Position numbers and translations under genes: made by a program. From Brevibacillus fulvus (GTDB lineage: Bacteria; Bacillota; Bacilli; Brevibacillales; Brevibacillaceae), in assembly GCF_016908525.1 (NCBI RefSeq), contig NZ_JAFBEB010000001.1:188501-252500 (forward strand): 64,000 nt of DNA. The letters run 5' to 3'. Under the pieces are notes generated by a model. The model saw nothing but the letters and a program-made list of their open reading frames with translations. It searched no databases and was not told the DNA's origin. Below, piece by piece: positions 35,474-44,877 of the stretch; position 1 is the stretch's first letter, and each line of letters opens with the position of its first letter.

Positions 35474-36796
35474 ATGTATTTGCATGGTACGAGTCGAATC
35501 AATGAAAAAGGACATTTGGAAATAGGCGGTTGCGATAGCGTCTCCCTTGCGGAGCAGTTTGGCACCCCGCTTTATGTCTATGATGAGGCGTTAGTACGGG
35601 AGAAATGCCGCGCTTTTGTACAGGCTTTTCAAGCTTCCGGGCTGGCCTTTCAGGTAGCTTATGCCAGCAAAGCGTTTTGTACAATGGCGATGTGCAAACT
35701 GGTCGAGGAAGAAGGCCTTTCGTTGGATGTCGTCTCTGGCGGCGAACTGTACACAGCTTTGCAGGCAGGTTTCCCGGCGGAGCGGATTCACTTCCACGGC
35801 AACAACAAATCACCGGAAGAAATCGTGATGGCGCTCGACGCCGCCATCGGCTGTTTCGTCGTGGACAATTTTTATGAATTGGCACTGCTGAACGAATTGG
35901 CCGGAGAACGGGGCAAACAGGTAAAAATTTTATTGCGGGTGACACCCGGCGTTGAAGCCCATACTCACGAATATATTTCCACGGGGCAGCAAGACTCAAA
36001 ATTTGGATTTGACGTGCAGAGTGGCCAGGCATTACAGGCGGTTCAGCATGCTTTGGACAGCGAATCGCTCCGGCTGCTTGGGCTGCACAGCCATATAGGC
36101 TCGCAAATTTTCGAAACAGAAGGATTTGTGATTGCGATCCAAAGATTGACACAGCTGCTCGCGGAAGCGAAAGAACAGTTTGGCTTCGTCTCTTCGGTGC
36201 TCAACGTTGGCGGCGGTTTCGGCATCCGCTATGTGAGCGGTGATACGCCGCTTGCCCCGCAAGTGTACGTCGAGACAATCGCGTCGACTGTGCGGAACGA
36301 GTTTGCCGACAAAGGTCTGCCATTGCCTGAATTGTGGATCGAACCGGGCCGCAGCATCGTTGGGGATGCAGGGACGACGTTGTATACGATCGGTGCTACC
36401 AAGGAAATCCCGAATGTTCGCAAATATGTGGCGGTGAACGGAGGAATGACCGACAACCTGCGTCCCGCGTTGTATCAGGCGGTTTACGAAGCGGCCGTTG
36501 CCAATCGGATGACGGAGGAAGCAGACGAACTGGTTTCCATTGCCGGAAAATGCTGTGAGTCGGGCGACATGTTGATCTGGGATGTCAAACTTCCTGCTAC
36601 GCAAGCCGGCGATATCCTGGCGGTTCCCAGTACCGGCGCATACGGTTATGCGATGTCCAACAACTATAACCGGATCGCGCGTCCGGCTGTTGTATTCGTC
36701 AAGGATGGCCGGGCAGAGCTGGTCGTCAAACGGGAGAGCCTGGACGATCTGGTGCGGCAAGATATTTTGCCGCAGCGAGCACAACTGCAACGATAA
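35474..36796 (+). CDS. lysA: Diaminopimelate decarboxylase
   Basis: A 440-residue PLP enzyme making lysine from meso-diaminopimelate. ATG 35474 follows GGGGAGG. The PLP lysine is in 'VAYASKAFCT' (about residues 61-70); 'HGNNKSPEEI' (about 108-117), 'HSHIGSQI' (about 206), 'GGGFGI' (about 243) and 'EPGRSIVGDAG' (about 292-302) build the active site, and 'KCCESGD' contributes the substrate-binding Cys. Located directly after spoVAF as in B. subtilis. Confidence 0.96.
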   Translation: MYLHGTSRINEKGHLEIGGCDSVSLAEQFGTPLYVYDEALVREKCRAFVQAFQASGLAFQVAYASKAFCTMAMCKLVEEEGLSLDVVSGGELYTALQAGFPAERIHFHGNNKSPEEIVMALDAAIGCFVVDNFYELALLNELAGERGKQVKILLRVTPGVEAHTHEYISTGQQDSKFGFDVQSGQALQAVQHALDSESLRLLGLHSHIGSQIFETEGFVIAIQRLTQLLAEAKEQFGFVSSVLNVGGGFGIRYVSGDTPLAPQVYVETIASTVRNEFADKGLPLPELWIEPGRSIVGDAGTTLYTIGATKEIPNVRKYVAVNGGMTDNLRPALYQAVYEAAVANRMTEEADELVSIAGKCCESGDMLIWDVKLPATQAGDILAVPSTGAYGYAMSNNYNRIARPAVVFVKDGRAELVVKRESLDDLVRQDILPQRAQLQR

Positions 36797-36802
36797 GCGT
36801 GC

Positions 36803-36838
36803 AAACAGGTCTTTTTTGCGAAAGAGACCTGTTTTTTT
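36803..36838 (+). terminator. Terminator after lysA
   Basis: AAACAGGTCT and AGACCTGTTT form a 10-bp stem with further partial pairing inside, followed by a T-run. Confidence 0.87.
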
Positions 36839-36949
36839 ATGTCGAGAAAGAGCAAAAACGGGCTTTTCCGCGCAGAACATGGTAAGATAAGAAAAGGTCT
36901 GAAAGAGGCTGACCGATTGCAAACTATGACGGAAAGGTGATTGATTCAA

Positions 36950-37384
36950 TTGAAAAAAGGCAAAATCAAGCTGCAAAATGGCGGCGAAGTGGTGATTGAA
37001 TTCTTCCCGGAAGCAGCGCCAAATACTGTCGCAAATTTTGAGAAACTGGCAAACTCCGGTTTCTATAACGGTTTAAATTTTCACAGAGTGATTCCCGGCT
37101 TCGTCGCACAGGGGGGTTGCCCTTACGGAACAGGAACCGGCGGCGCCGGATATACGATCAAATGTGAAACAGAAGGAAATCCGCACAAACACGTTGTCGG
37201 AGCGCTTTCGATGGCGCACGCCGGGAAAGATACCGGAAGCTCGCAATTTTTTATCTGCTACGATGCTTTCCCGCATCTGGATGGCGTGCATACCGTGTTT
37301 GGCCAAGTGGTCAGCGGCATGGAGTATGTGAACGACATCAAGCAAGGCGACGTGATGGAAGAAGTAACGGTTTGGGACGAGTAG
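36950..37384 (+). CDS. ppiB: Peptidyl-prolyl cis-trans isomerase (cyclophilin)
   Basis: A 144-residue cytoplasmic cyclophilin. TTG 36950 is preferred because it lies 9 nt behind GGTGA and aligns with the start of B. subtilis PpiB; TTG 36941 is also possible. Active-site residues are visible in '[15 protein letters not shown]' (about 44-58), '[19 protein letters not shown]' (about 83-101) and '[12 protein letters not shown]' (about 109-120). Confidence 0.95.
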   Translation: MKKGKIKLQNGGEVVIEFFPEAAPNTVANFEKLANSGFYNGLNFHRVIPGFVAQGGCPYGTGTGGAGYTIKCETEGNPHKHVVGALSMAHAGKDTGSSQFFICYDAFPHLDGVHTVFGQVVSGMEYVNDIKQGDVMEEVTVWDE

Positions 37385-37408
37385 TCACGAAACGGTGATG
37401 AGCTGGCT

Positions 37409-37445
37409 GCCCCCGGTCATCTAGGACTGGGGGCTTATTTTTTCG
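37409..37445 (+). terminator. Terminator after ppiB
   Basis: GCCCCCGGTC and GACTGGGGGC form a 10-bp GC-rich stem (one G-T) with loop ATCTAG, followed by a T-rich tail. Confidence 0.87.
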
Positions 37446-37569
37446 TGCCGTCCACAGGCTGACCGGCAAAGCGAGAAACGCGAATGACAGCAGACGGTGA
37501 AAGGGTTTTGCGAGACTCGAAATCTCTGATTTTTTGTCAGTTCGTGTGATAGACGCTTGCAAGAAGAGG

Positions 37570-37598
37570 TGGACGGGAGAAACAATGCTTAGTATAAT
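37570..37598 (+). promoter_or_regulatory. Sigma-A promoter of the nrd operon
   Basis: TGGACG (37570-37575) and perfect TATAAT (37593-37598) are 17 bp apart; start near 37605 falls within the first NrdR-like box. Confidence 0.6.
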
Positions 37599-37602
37599 TG
37601 AT

Positions 37603-37654
37603 ACTACATCTAGGCGATGACTCGGATATATTTCGATCGAAAAACTATATCTAG
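37603..37654 (+). promoter_or_regulatory. Pair of NrdR-like boxes
   Basis: ACTACATCTAG (37603-37613) and ACTATATCTAG (37644-37654) differ at one base and are 41 bp apart, close to four helical turns. Paired boxes of this form (core CTAYATCTAG, half of the ACACWATATATWGT type) overlapping the transcription start of ribonucleotide reductase genes are the hallmark of the repressor NrdR. NrdR itself is not in this window. Confidence 0.65.
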
Positions 37655-37677
37655 TAAACAGGTAGTAGGAGGAAGTT

Positions 37678-39999
37678 ATGACGCTTGTAACGAAAAACCG
37701 CAAGTCACACATTCAAAGATCAGAATTTGACGAAAATCGGTTCAGTCGCTTTGTTGACGAGATTGTCAATGATACCGGAAAAGAATACACGGCTGAACAG
37801 ATTGCAGATCTCAAGGCAAAATTAATTCGGGATATTACCAGCAAGAAAGAGGTTGAGGCTGAGAAACTGTTTGATCTTATCATCCGCGAAGCCAATGACC
37901 GGATCGACAAATACAATCCCCATTTTACTTTCCTTGCCGCATCGGCAATGAGAAGAAAACTGTACAAGCAAGCCTCCAAAGAACGTGGGTTCGACTACCG
38001 CAAAGGATATGGTGATTATTATTCTCTGGTTTATTCTTTAACCGAAAAAGGAATCTATTCCGACGACTTGATCAAAAGCTACACCAAAGAAGAACTGATT
38101 GCTGCGGGCAAGCTGATCGACAAAGACAAAGACCGCTTGTTCAGTTATGCCGGATTGTTTTTAATCAACAAAAACTATTTGGCCAAGGGGTATAATGACG
38201 AAACATTGGAACTGCCGCAAGAGCGGTTTTTGACGACCGCCTTATATTTGCTGAAGGACGAGCAGCCGGAAAAACGGTTTGAATACATAAAAGAGGCTTA
38301 CTGGGCGCTCAGCAATCACTACATCGGTTTGGCCACGCCGACGCTGATGAACTCGGGAAGACCGATGGGAAGCCTGAGTTCCTGTCACATCCAAACCATT
38401 GATGACAGTTTGGTCAGCATTGCCGATGTTTGGAAGGACGCATCGATTTTCAGCCAAAACGGCAGCGGCGTCGGTTTCTACCTGGGATTGCTCCGTGCTG
38501 AAGGCAGCTGGATTCGCGGTTATAAGGGACGAGCTTCCGGGATTGTCCCGATGGCGCGAGTGCTCAATTCCATCGCCGAATACGTGGATCAGCTGGGCAG
38601 CCGGAAAGCCGGATTCGCGCTGTACTTGCCAGATTTCCACTTGGACATCATCGATTTTCTTGACCTTCGCCTGAAAACAGGCTCCCAGGAACGGCGGGCT
38701 CACTCGATTTTTACCGGGATTTGTCTGCATGACGAATTTATGCGCAGACTGAACAATCGGGACAACTGGACCTTGTTTGATCCGTATGAAGTGCGCACGA
38801 AGCTGGGCTTTGACCTGAACTTCCTGTATGACAAGAAAAAACTGCAGGATGGCGAAGAGCCGAACAAGGAAGATCATGCCTTTACGTACCACTATCGCCT
38901 CGCCGAGCGGGCTGATCTGGAGCTGTCCAAGACGGTCAAAGCGACCGACATTTATAAAAAGATTTATGAGAGTCAGAAGACATCGGGTGTTCCGTACATT
39001 TACTTCTCGGACACGTGTGCCCGCATGAATCCGAACAGCCATGCCGGCGTACCGCTTGGTTCCAATCTTTGCTCGGAGATCGTGCAAAACATGCTGCCGG
39101 ATGAATATATCCAGAAAACGCTGGAAGAAGACGGCGAAGTGATCGAAATCAAAAAAGGGGAAGGACTCGTAACGTGTAACCTGAGCTCCCTCGTTCTGCA
39201 TAATGTGTTCACGCAGGATGTCGATTTGCAGCGGGTCGTCGACATTCAGTTCCGCTTGCTCGACAACGTGATCGGGTTGAATCGTACGCCGGTACCGCAA
39301 GCGACTTATACGAACCAGTTGTATCGCGCTGTCGGAGCGGGTGCGCTCGGCTTGGCCACGCTGCTGGCGGAAAAAGGAATCCGTTGGGAGTCGGAGGAAT
39401 CTTCCAAGTTTGTGGACGAGCTTTTTGAAAAAATCGCTTATGCCAATATCTTGGCTTCGCATAAACTGGCGCTGGAAAAAGGCAGCTATCCGTTATTTGA
39501 AGGTTCGAAATGGCATACCGGCGAGTTCTTTGAAGAAAGAGGTTACAACTCGCCTGAATGGTTGGAACTGAAGGAAAAAGTGATGAACGGCGGTTTGCGC
39601 AATTCTTACCTGAGCGCCGTTGCTCCGACCGGAAGCAACAGCATTATTATGAATGGCTCGCCTTCCCTCGATGCTTTGTACGAAGTGATTTATCAGGAAG
39701 AAAAAGTCGGGATGTCCGTGACGATGGTTCCGACCAATTTCAGCGCAAAAACGATCTGGTATTACAAATCCGCATTTGAAATGGATGAAATGTGGTCGTT
39801 GAAGATCATTTCCGCCGCGCAAAAACATGTCGATCAGTCCATTTCTCACAATTTGCATGTCCATAAAGACATCAAGGCGAGTGAATTGCTGCGCCTGCAT
39901 ACCGGCGCCTGGTCGATGGGAATGAAAACATTGTATTACACCTATTCGGATACGAACGCCGTAAACCGTGCCGAGAATTGCATTGCTTGTGAAGCGTAA
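37678..39999 (+). CDS. nrdA: Ribonucleoside-diphosphate reductase, alpha subunit
   Basis: A 773-residue class I ribonucleotide reductase large subunit that makes deoxynucleotides from ribonucleotides. ATG 37678 follows GGAGGAAG. A short ATP-cone-like region occupies about 10-100. The redox Cys is in SLSSCH (Cys236), the radical site is NLCSE (Asn463, Cys465, Glu467), and the C-terminal CxxC pair is CIACEA. It is longer than typical NrdE (about 700 residues). Followed 17 nt on by the small subunit gene. Confidence 0.95.
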   Translation: MTLVTKNRKSHIQRSEFDENRFSRFVDEIVNDTGKEYTAEQIADLKAKLIRDITSKKEVEAEKLFDLIIREANDRIDKYNPHFTFLAASAMRRKLYKQASKERGFDYRKGYGDYYSLVYSLTEKGIYSDDLIKSYTKEELIAAGKLIDKDKDRLFSYAGLFLINKNYLAKGYNDETLELPQERFLTTALYLLKDEQPEKRFEYIKEAYWALSNHYIGLATPTLMNSGRPMGSLSSCHIQTIDDSLVSIADVWKDASIFSQNGSGVGFYLGLLRAEGSWIRGYKGRASGIVPMARVLNSIAEYVDQLGSRKAGFALYLPDFHLDIIDFLDLRLKTGSQERRAHSIFTGICLHDEFMRRLNNRDNWTLFDPYEVRTKLGFDLNFLYDKKKLQDGEEPNKEDHAFTYHYRLAERADLELSKTVKATDIYKKIYESQKTSGVPYIYFSDTCARMNPNSHAGVPLGSNLCSEIVQNMLPDEYIQKTLEEDGEVIEIKKGEGLVTCNLSSLVLHNVFTQDVDLQRVVDIQFRLLDNVIGLNRTPVPQATYTNQLYRAVGAGALGLATLLAEKGIRWESEESSKFVDELFEKIAYANILASHKLALEKGSYPLFEGSKWHTGEFFEERGYNSPEWLELKEKVMNGGLRNSYLSAVAPTGSNSIIMNGSPSLDALYEVIYQEEKVGMSVTMVPTNFSAKTIWYYKSAFEMDEMWSLKIISAAQKHVDQSISHNLHVHKDIKASELLRLHTGAWSMGMKTLYYTYSDTNAVNRAENCIACEA

Positions 40000-40016
40000 G
40001 TAAGGAGGACTACATC

Positions 40017-41042
40017 TTGCAACCATTTCGCGTGTTTAATGGAAAAGTAAACAACAAGGCGACGAAAGTATTCAAAGGGGAAGCCAGCGGAATTTGCGAT
40101 TGGGACGATATCAAATACCCGAGCATGCTGACCTTGAACCGGGCGATGTTCAGCAACTATTGGATCGAAGATGAAATCAGACTGAATGAAGATTTGAAAC
40201 AGTACCGCCACGCATTGAGCGAAGACGAAAGATACGTCTACAACGTTTCTACCGGTATGCTTACCCAGCTGGATTCGGTGGCCAATCGGTTCAATTTCTT
40301 GTTGGGCTACTACTGCACCGATCCGAGCGTGGCAGCCAACATTCAGCTCATTGGCGCGTTCGAAGGATTGCATGCCCGTTCGTATCAATATTTGACCGCG
40401 ACCATGCTGGATTCCAATGAAAAGAAACAGGCATTTAATGCTCCCAAGGAAATTCCGTTGCTGGTTGAGCGAAATCAAAGCATTTTCGAACGCATCCAAA
40501 CCTATGTTGATGACCCAGACAGTCTGGACAAAATGTACGATGCGTTGCTGGCCTACCTGGTGCTGGAAGGGATTTATTTCACCGGCACGTTTGCTTACTT
40601 TCATTCGCTGGCGCGCAGCAACCGGATGATCGGCTCCAACAACATGATCAATTTGATTAAAACGGACGAGACGCAGCACTCGGTCTTCTATGGCGAGTTG
40701 ATGCAAATCTTGATGTTGGAAAATCCGGAATTGAATACGCAGGAACGGTTGGAACGCTCGCTCGCCTTTATCAAAGCGTGTGTAGAAAAAGAAAAAACCT
40801 GGGCTGAATTTTTGTTTAAAGATATTGAAACCCTCTCGCTTGATGAGTATAAGGATTATGTGGAATATTTGACCAATCTGGTTTGCCGCAACTCCGGCAT
40901 GCCTGAGCCATATCCTGACAATCAGGAGTTGAAATCCAAATGGATTCTCACGTATGGCAGCAAACAGGGGACGAAAGCCGATTTCTTCCAGACCAATGTG
41001 ATCAACTACAGTCATGAAAGCGGTGATGGCTTTGACCTCTAA
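40017..41042 (+). CDS. nrdB: Ribonucleoside-diphosphate reductase, beta subunit
   Basis: A 341-residue ferritin-like radical-generating subunit. TTG 40017 follows AGGAGG. Metal ligands and the radical Tyr are together in FEGLHARSY: Glu116, His119 and Tyr123, equivalent to E. coli Glu115, His118 and Tyr122. The second metal pair is in 'ETQHSVFYGELM' (about 221-232). Having the Tyr rules out a class Ic enzyme. The next gene overlaps its end. Confidence 0.95.
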   Translation: MQPFRVFNGKVNNKATKVFKGEASGICDWDDIKYPSMLTLNRAMFSNYWIEDEIRLNEDLKQYRHALSEDERYVYNVSTGMLTQLDSVANRFNFLLGYYCTDPSVAANIQLIGAFEGLHARSYQYLTATMLDSNEKKQAFNAPKEIPLLVERNQSIFERIQTYVDDPDSLDKMYDALLAYLVLEGIYFTGTFAYFHSLARSNRMIGSNNMINLIKTDETQHSVFYGELMQILMLENPELNTQERLERSLAFIKACVEKEKTWAEFLFKDIETLSLDEYKDYVEYLTNLVCRNSGMPEPYPDNQELKSKWILTYGSKQGTKADFFQTNVINYSHESGDGFDL

Positions 41043-41439
41043 AGCCGTTTTCTATTATTCGATGACCGGCAATACCAAAGCGCTCATCGAGAGCTGTGAT
41101 ACGACCGGTTACGCTGTCTTTGATCTCTATGAGATGGCGCTGCAAGAAGTAGACTTTCGCCCTTATCAGACGATTTTGTTGGGGACGTCAACCATCGGGG
41201 ACGGTTTTCCCCATGATATTTTTAAAAAGCTGACGGCGCAGCTCGCCGGCATGAATCGGAAGCGGATTGGACTGTTTGGCAGCGGGAATTCCATTTATCC
41301 CCGCTATTGCGGTGCTTTGGATATTTTAGAGGACTTTTTGCGGACGAGAAATGAAATTCTGTTCAAATTCAAATTTGAAGGATATCCCAAGCGGCAAGTG
41401 ATGGAACAATTTCAGCAGTTACTTAGGGACATATCCTGA
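41014..41439 (+). CDS. nrdI: NrdI-like flavodoxin
   Basis: A short flavodoxin-fold protein of up to 141 residues. Its FMN phosphate loop is MTGNT (about 17-21) and the second flavin loop is 'GTSTIGDGFP'. The last third, 'GSGNSIYPRYCGALDILEDFL...FKFKFEGYPKR', follows the pattern of NrdI, the flavodoxin that supplies superoxide to assemble the manganese-tyrosyl cofactor of NrdF. Overlap with nrdB supports a role in cofactor assembly. The start is uncertain: ATG 41014, ATG 41026 and TTG 41032 are in frame and none has a strong ribosome binding site. An electron-carrier flavodoxin is the alternative. Confidence 0.7.
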   Translation: MKAVMALTSKAVFYYSMTGNTKALIESCDTTGYAVFDLYEMALQEVDFRPYQTILLGTSTIGDGFPHDIFKKLTAQLAGMNRKRIGLFGSGNSIYPRYCGALDILEDFLRTRNEILFKFKFEGYPKRQVMEQFQQLLRDIS

Positions 41440-41445
41440 GTAGAG

Positions 41446-41483
41446 GCAAGAGCCATTTGCTAGCAAGTGGCTCTTGCTTTTTT
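41446..41483 (+). terminator. Terminator after the nrd operon
   Basis: GCAAGAGCCA and TGGCTCTTGC form a perfect outer stem with a further palindromic TTGCTAGCAA inside, followed by six Ts. Confidence 0.9.
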
Positions 41484-41503
41484 GCGAACGGACGGACTTG
41501 TAC

Positions 41504-41532
41504 TTGTAACCATGTAGCGCTGCTGTTATGCT
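41504..41532 (+). promoter_or_regulatory. Promoter of the site-2 protease-like gene
   Basis: TTGTAA (41504-41509) and TATGCT (41527-41532), 17 bp apart, with an extended TGT just before the -10. Confidence 0.5.
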
Positions 41533-41565
41533 AAAAGATAACGATGTTTGAGGAAGGAGGCTTAC

Positions 41566-42240
41566 ATGGATTTCTCCGGTTTGTTTAATTTTGACTGGAA
41601 AAGCGTACCATTTCGTTTGATCGCGTTTGTCATTGCCTTCTCGCTCCACGAATGGGCACACGCCTATGTCGCCTGGAAGCTGGGAGACGATACGGCCAAA
41701 AGGGAAGGGCGATTAACCGTTAACCCGCTCCCGCATATTGACCCGTTCGGGCTGATCTTGATTTTGTTTGGTCCGTTTGGCTGGGCGCGGCCAGTGCCGG
41801 TAAATCCGCTCAACTTTCGCGGAAACAAGCGAAAAGGAATGGTTTTGGTAGCGGCGGCAGGACCGTTTGTCAATTTGGTGTTGGCGCTCTTGTTTACCGT
41901 TCTCTACGGATTCTTCATGCTGTCGGGTTCATTGACCGGACTTTCCGATAAAGCTGTGTATGCCATTCACGTAACGCTGATCTCGTCGATCTCGATTAAT
42001 TGCGGGTTGGTCGTGTTTAACCTTTTGCCGATACCGCCGCTGGATGGCTCGAAAATTTTTCGCTTTTTGGCTCCCCCCAGGTGGGATGGATTTTTTTACA
42101 AACTAGAACTGTATGGTCCGTGGGCATTGCTTCTGCTGATTTTCATTCCAGCCTTGCAGGGCGTTCTTTACTACCCGTTGTACTGGTTGAGCAGTGGTGT
42201 CACCTATGTGGCCAATCTGATTCTGGCGCTGTTTTTTTAA
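41566..42240 (+). CDS. Site-2 protease family (M50) membrane protein
   Basis: A 224-residue membrane metalloprotease-like protein. ATG 41566 follows AAGGAGG. The zinc motif is HEWAH (HExxH, about residues 28-32) inside a hydrophobic helix, and the third ligand is in 'NLLPIPPLDGSKI' (about 148-160). Hydrophobic segments at about 15-35, 50-70, 90-120, 128-150 and 180-222. No PDZ domain is present. Small M50 proteins of this kind precede scpAB in several Bacillales; substrates are unknown. Confidence 0.88.
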   Translation: MDFSGLFNFDWKSVPFRLIAFVIAFSLHEWAHAYVAWKLGDDTAKREGRLTVNPLPHIDPFGLILILFGPFGWARPVPVNPLNFRGNKRKGMVLVAAAGPFVNLVLALLFTVLYGFFMLSGSLTGLSDKAVYAIHVTLISSISINCGLVVFNLLPIPPLDGSKIFRFLAPPRWDGFFYKLELYGPWALLLLIFIPALQGVLYYPLYWLSSGVTYVANLILALFF

Positions 42241-42271
42241 TGTTCTCCGGAAGTAGAAGAGGCGGGATAGT

Positions 42272-43036
42272 GTGTCATACAGTATTAAGCTTGAATCATT
42301 TGAAGGGCCGCTCGATTTGCTGCTGCATTTGATCGACAAGGCCGAGGTAGATATATACGATATACCGATCGCGGAAATTACCGAGCAGTATTTGTCGACG
42401 ATTGATACGATGCACGCCTTGCAGCTGGATGTGGCCAGCGAGTTTGTCGTGATGGCGGCTACCCTCTTATCGATCAAAAGCAAAATGCTTCTGCCGAAAA
42501 AGGAAGAGCACGTTTTCCAGCCGCTGTTTGAGATGGATGTGGAAGAAGTCGATCCCCGCGAGGAATTGGTGCAGCGTCTGCTGGAATATAAACGCTACAA
42601 GCAGCTGGCGGAACAACTGCGCGAAATGGAGATCGGACGCAGTCAAGTATATACGCGTCCGCCGGAAGATTTGACACCGTTTATCAAGGAAGAAGAGAAG
42701 ACGATACAGGATGTCACCTTATACGATCTGCTCAGCGCATTAGAGAAAATGGTGCAGCGGATCAAGACAAAAGAACCGCTGACCAAAGTCTCCCGCGATG
42801 AGATCTCGATCAAAGACCGGATGCGCGAGATCAGGGAGATGTTGAGGGCAGGCGGGGGAATGGTGCGATTTTCCCAATTGTTTGCCGTTTCCGCCAGCCG
42901 GACCGAAATCGTCACTACTTTTTTGGCGCTGCTCGAATTAATGAAAGCCAAACAGGTGACCTGTATCCAAAATCAACTGTTCCAGGACATTTTAATCAGC
43001 GGAAATTCGCAGAGGGGGCAGGATGATGGACTTTGA
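42272..43036 (+). CDS. scpA: Segregation and condensation protein A
   Basis: A 254-residue kleisin that joins the SMC heads in the chromosome-organising SMC-ScpAB complex. GTG 42272 follows GAGGCGGG. The N-terminal helix bundle '[24 protein letters not shown]' (about residues 9-32) and the C-terminal winged helix '[30 protein letters not shown]' (about 205-235) are typical. Its end overlaps scpB by 14 nt. Confidence 0.95.
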   Translation: MSYSIKLESFEGPLDLLLHLIDKAEVDIYDIPIAEITEQYLSTIDTMHALQLDVASEFVVMAATLLSIKSKMLLPKKEEHVFQPLFEMDVEEVDPREELVQRLLEYKRYKQLAEQLREMEIGRSQVYTRPPEDLTPFIKEEEKTIQDVTLYDLLSALEKMVQRIKTKEPLTKVSRDEISIKDRMREIREMLRAGGGMVRFSQLFAVSASRTEIVTTFLALLELMKAKQVTCIQNQLFQDILISGNSQRGQDDGL

Positions 43037-43622
43037 TCGAATCAAAAGTGTCATTGAAGGTTTGTTGTTCATTTCAGGTGATGAGGGAATCGAAGCGAAA
43101 CAAATTGCGGAAATAGTCGAATTGAGCGAAGAAACGGTAATCGATTTGCTGGAAGACATGAAAGCCGACTTTCGCCGCTCAGGCAGAGGAATCCAGATTG
43201 TCGAGGTGGCGAAAGCTTATCAGTTGACCACGCTTCCCGAACATGTGCCTTATTTTGAAAAACTGGCATCATCACCCAGTCACTCCACACTTTCGCAGGC
43301 AGCGTTGGAAACATTGGCGATCATTGCGTACAAGCAGCCGATTACCCGTTCGGAGATCGAGGAAATCCGCGGCGTCAAATGTGAAAAAGCGTTGAATACG
43401 TTACTTTCCAAACAGTTGATTCACGAAGCCGGACGAGCAGAGGGAATCGGACGTCCGATTTTATACGAGACGACCAAAGAATTCCTCGAACATTTCGGCT
43501 TGCGCGAACTTGGCGATTTGCCAGACCCGCCGATCCATTTCAATCTGGAAGAGGCGCATGAAGAGGTTTCGGCGCTTTTTGCCAAAAAAGAAGCAGAGTC
43601 AAACGAGGAGTTGCCCAACTAG
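43023..43622 (+). CDS. scpB: Segregation and condensation protein B
   Basis: A 199-residue protein with two winged helices that dimerises on the ScpA linker. ATG 43023 (or 43026) follows AGAGGGGGCAGG. '[14 protein letters not shown]' (about 8-21), '[25 protein letters not shown]' (about 95-119) and '[26 protein letters not shown]' (about 136-161) are family segments. Confidence 0.95.
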   Translation: MMDFDRIKSVIEGLLFISGDEGIEAKQIAEIVELSEETVIDLLEDMKADFRRSGRGIQIVEVAKAYQLTTLPEHVPYFEKLASSPSHSTLSQAALETLAIIAYKQPITRSEIEEIRGVKCEKALNTLLSKQLIHEAGRAEGIGRPILYETTKEFLEHFGLRELGDLPDPPIHFNLEEAHEEVSALFAKKEAESNEELPN

Positions 43623-43629
43623 ATTCCGG

Positions 43630-43658
43630 TACTATCAGATGTCTCGTCCCCATATACT
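43630..43658 (+). promoter_or_regulatory. Sigma-E-like promoter of dacB
   Basis: TACTATC (43630-43636) and CATATACT (43651-43658) are 14 bp apart. The -10 fits the sigma-E consensus CATAYAHT fully and the -35 matches 5 of 7 bases. dacB-spmA-spmB is a sigma-E operon in B. subtilis. Confidence 0.55.
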
Positions 43659-43695
43659 TGTACAGACACGGGAAAAAGTGTATGGGGAGGACATT

Positions 43696-44877
43696 ATGAA
43701 GCACTGGAAAAAAGTTGTCGGCGTACTCGTCGTTTTTCTTTTTCTGCAAGTATTATTGGGGCCGCTGCAACCGACCTCCGCCGCCGCTCGTCCGCCGCAG
43801 ATTTCCGCAGAAGCCGCAGCCTTGATCGATGTGGCCTCCGGGCGGATCTTGTATGCCAAAAATGGTGATAAAAAAATGCGGATTGCCAGCCTGACCAAAA
43901 CGATGACCGCCATTGTGGCCATCGAGTCCGCCAATCTGCAGGACGTTGTCACCATTCCGGATGAAGCTGTCGGTGTGGAAGGATCGTCGATCTATTTGCA
44001 AAAAGGGGAGCGGTTGACGCTGGAGGAGCTGCTGTACGGGCTGATGCTTCGTTCCGGTAATGACGCAGCCGTGGCCATCGCGATTCATGTGGGCGGTTCC
44101 GTACCCGGATTTGTCCACATGATGAACGAAAAAGCAGCGCTGATCGGGATGACCCGGACGAATTTTACAAATCCGCACGGTCTCGACGACAGCAATATGC
44201 ATTATTCCACGGCCAACGATATGGTCAAATTGTCCGCATACGCGTTGAAAAATCCGACTTTCAAAAAAATTGTTTCGACCAAGACGAAAAACATCTCCTG
44301 GGAAGGACAGCAATGGGACAGACGATTGCAAAACAAGAACAAGATGCTCCACCTGTATAAAGGTGCTGACGGGGTGAAGACCGGCTATACGAAACTGGCC
44401 AGACGCTGTCTCGCTTCCTCAGCGACCCGGGATGGCCGCCAGTTAGCGACGATTACTCTGAATGCGCCGGATGATTGGAACGATTCTGCTGCCTTGCTGG
44501 ACTACGGATTCGCGGCGTTTCAGCCGACGGAATTGATCGGCAAAGGGGAGACGATCAATCCGGAGGGCAATTTGAGGATTGAAGACGAGAATTTGACCTA
44601 TGTAACGGAAAACTCATTTTCTTTCCCGTTGCAAGCGGGAGAAAAAGATAAAATTCATACGAAACTTAATCTGTTTCACTCGACGCTCAACAGAGAATTG
44701 CTTGGCGAACATGTCGGCTATTTGCAAATTTATTTGAACGATCGGGTAATCGGACAAATTCCGTTAACTGTACGGGAAGCGGTGCCGACGCTCAAAACCC
44801 AGGAGACGGTCACACAATACGAATCGTTCTGGACCCAGGTGTGGCAATTGATGCTGGGAGGGGTGCTCGGTGCTTAA
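43696..44877 (+). CDS. dacB: Sporulation D-alanyl-D-alanine carboxypeptidase DacB
   Basis: A 393-residue secreted S11 penicillin-binding protein (PBP5*) that sets cortex peptidoglycan cross-linking from the mother-cell side. ATG 43696 follows TGGGGAGG. Signal peptide to about residue 30 (SAA-A). Motifs: Ser65-Leu-Thr-Lys68, Ser120-Gly-Asn122, Lys228-Thr-Gly230. The stop codon overlaps the spmA start by 8 nt, as expected for dacB-spmA-spmB. Confidence 0.93.
   Translation: MKHWKKVVGVLVVFLFLQVLLGPLQPTSAAARPPQISAEAAALIDVASGRILYAKNGDKKMRIASLTKTMTAIVAIESANLQDVVTIPDEAVGVEGSSIYLQKGERLTLEELLYGLMLRSGNDAAVAIAIHVGGSVPGFVHMMNEKAALIGMTRTNFTNPHGLDDSNMHYSTANDMVKLSAYALKNPTFKKIVSTKTKNISWEGQQWDRRLQNKNKMLHLYKGADGVKTGYTKLARRCLASSATRDGRQLATITLNAPDDWNDSAALLDYGFAAFQPTELIGKGETINPEGNLRIEDENLTYVTENSFSFPLQAGEKDKIHTKLNLFHSTLNRELLGEHVGYLQIYLNDRVIGQIPLTVREAVPTLKTQETVTQYESFWTQVWQLMLGGVLGA

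Noticed and set aside
38242-39462. Minus-strand open frame of 406 codons
   Set aside because: It is a shadow of nrdA, whose catalytic motifs are all on the plus strand.
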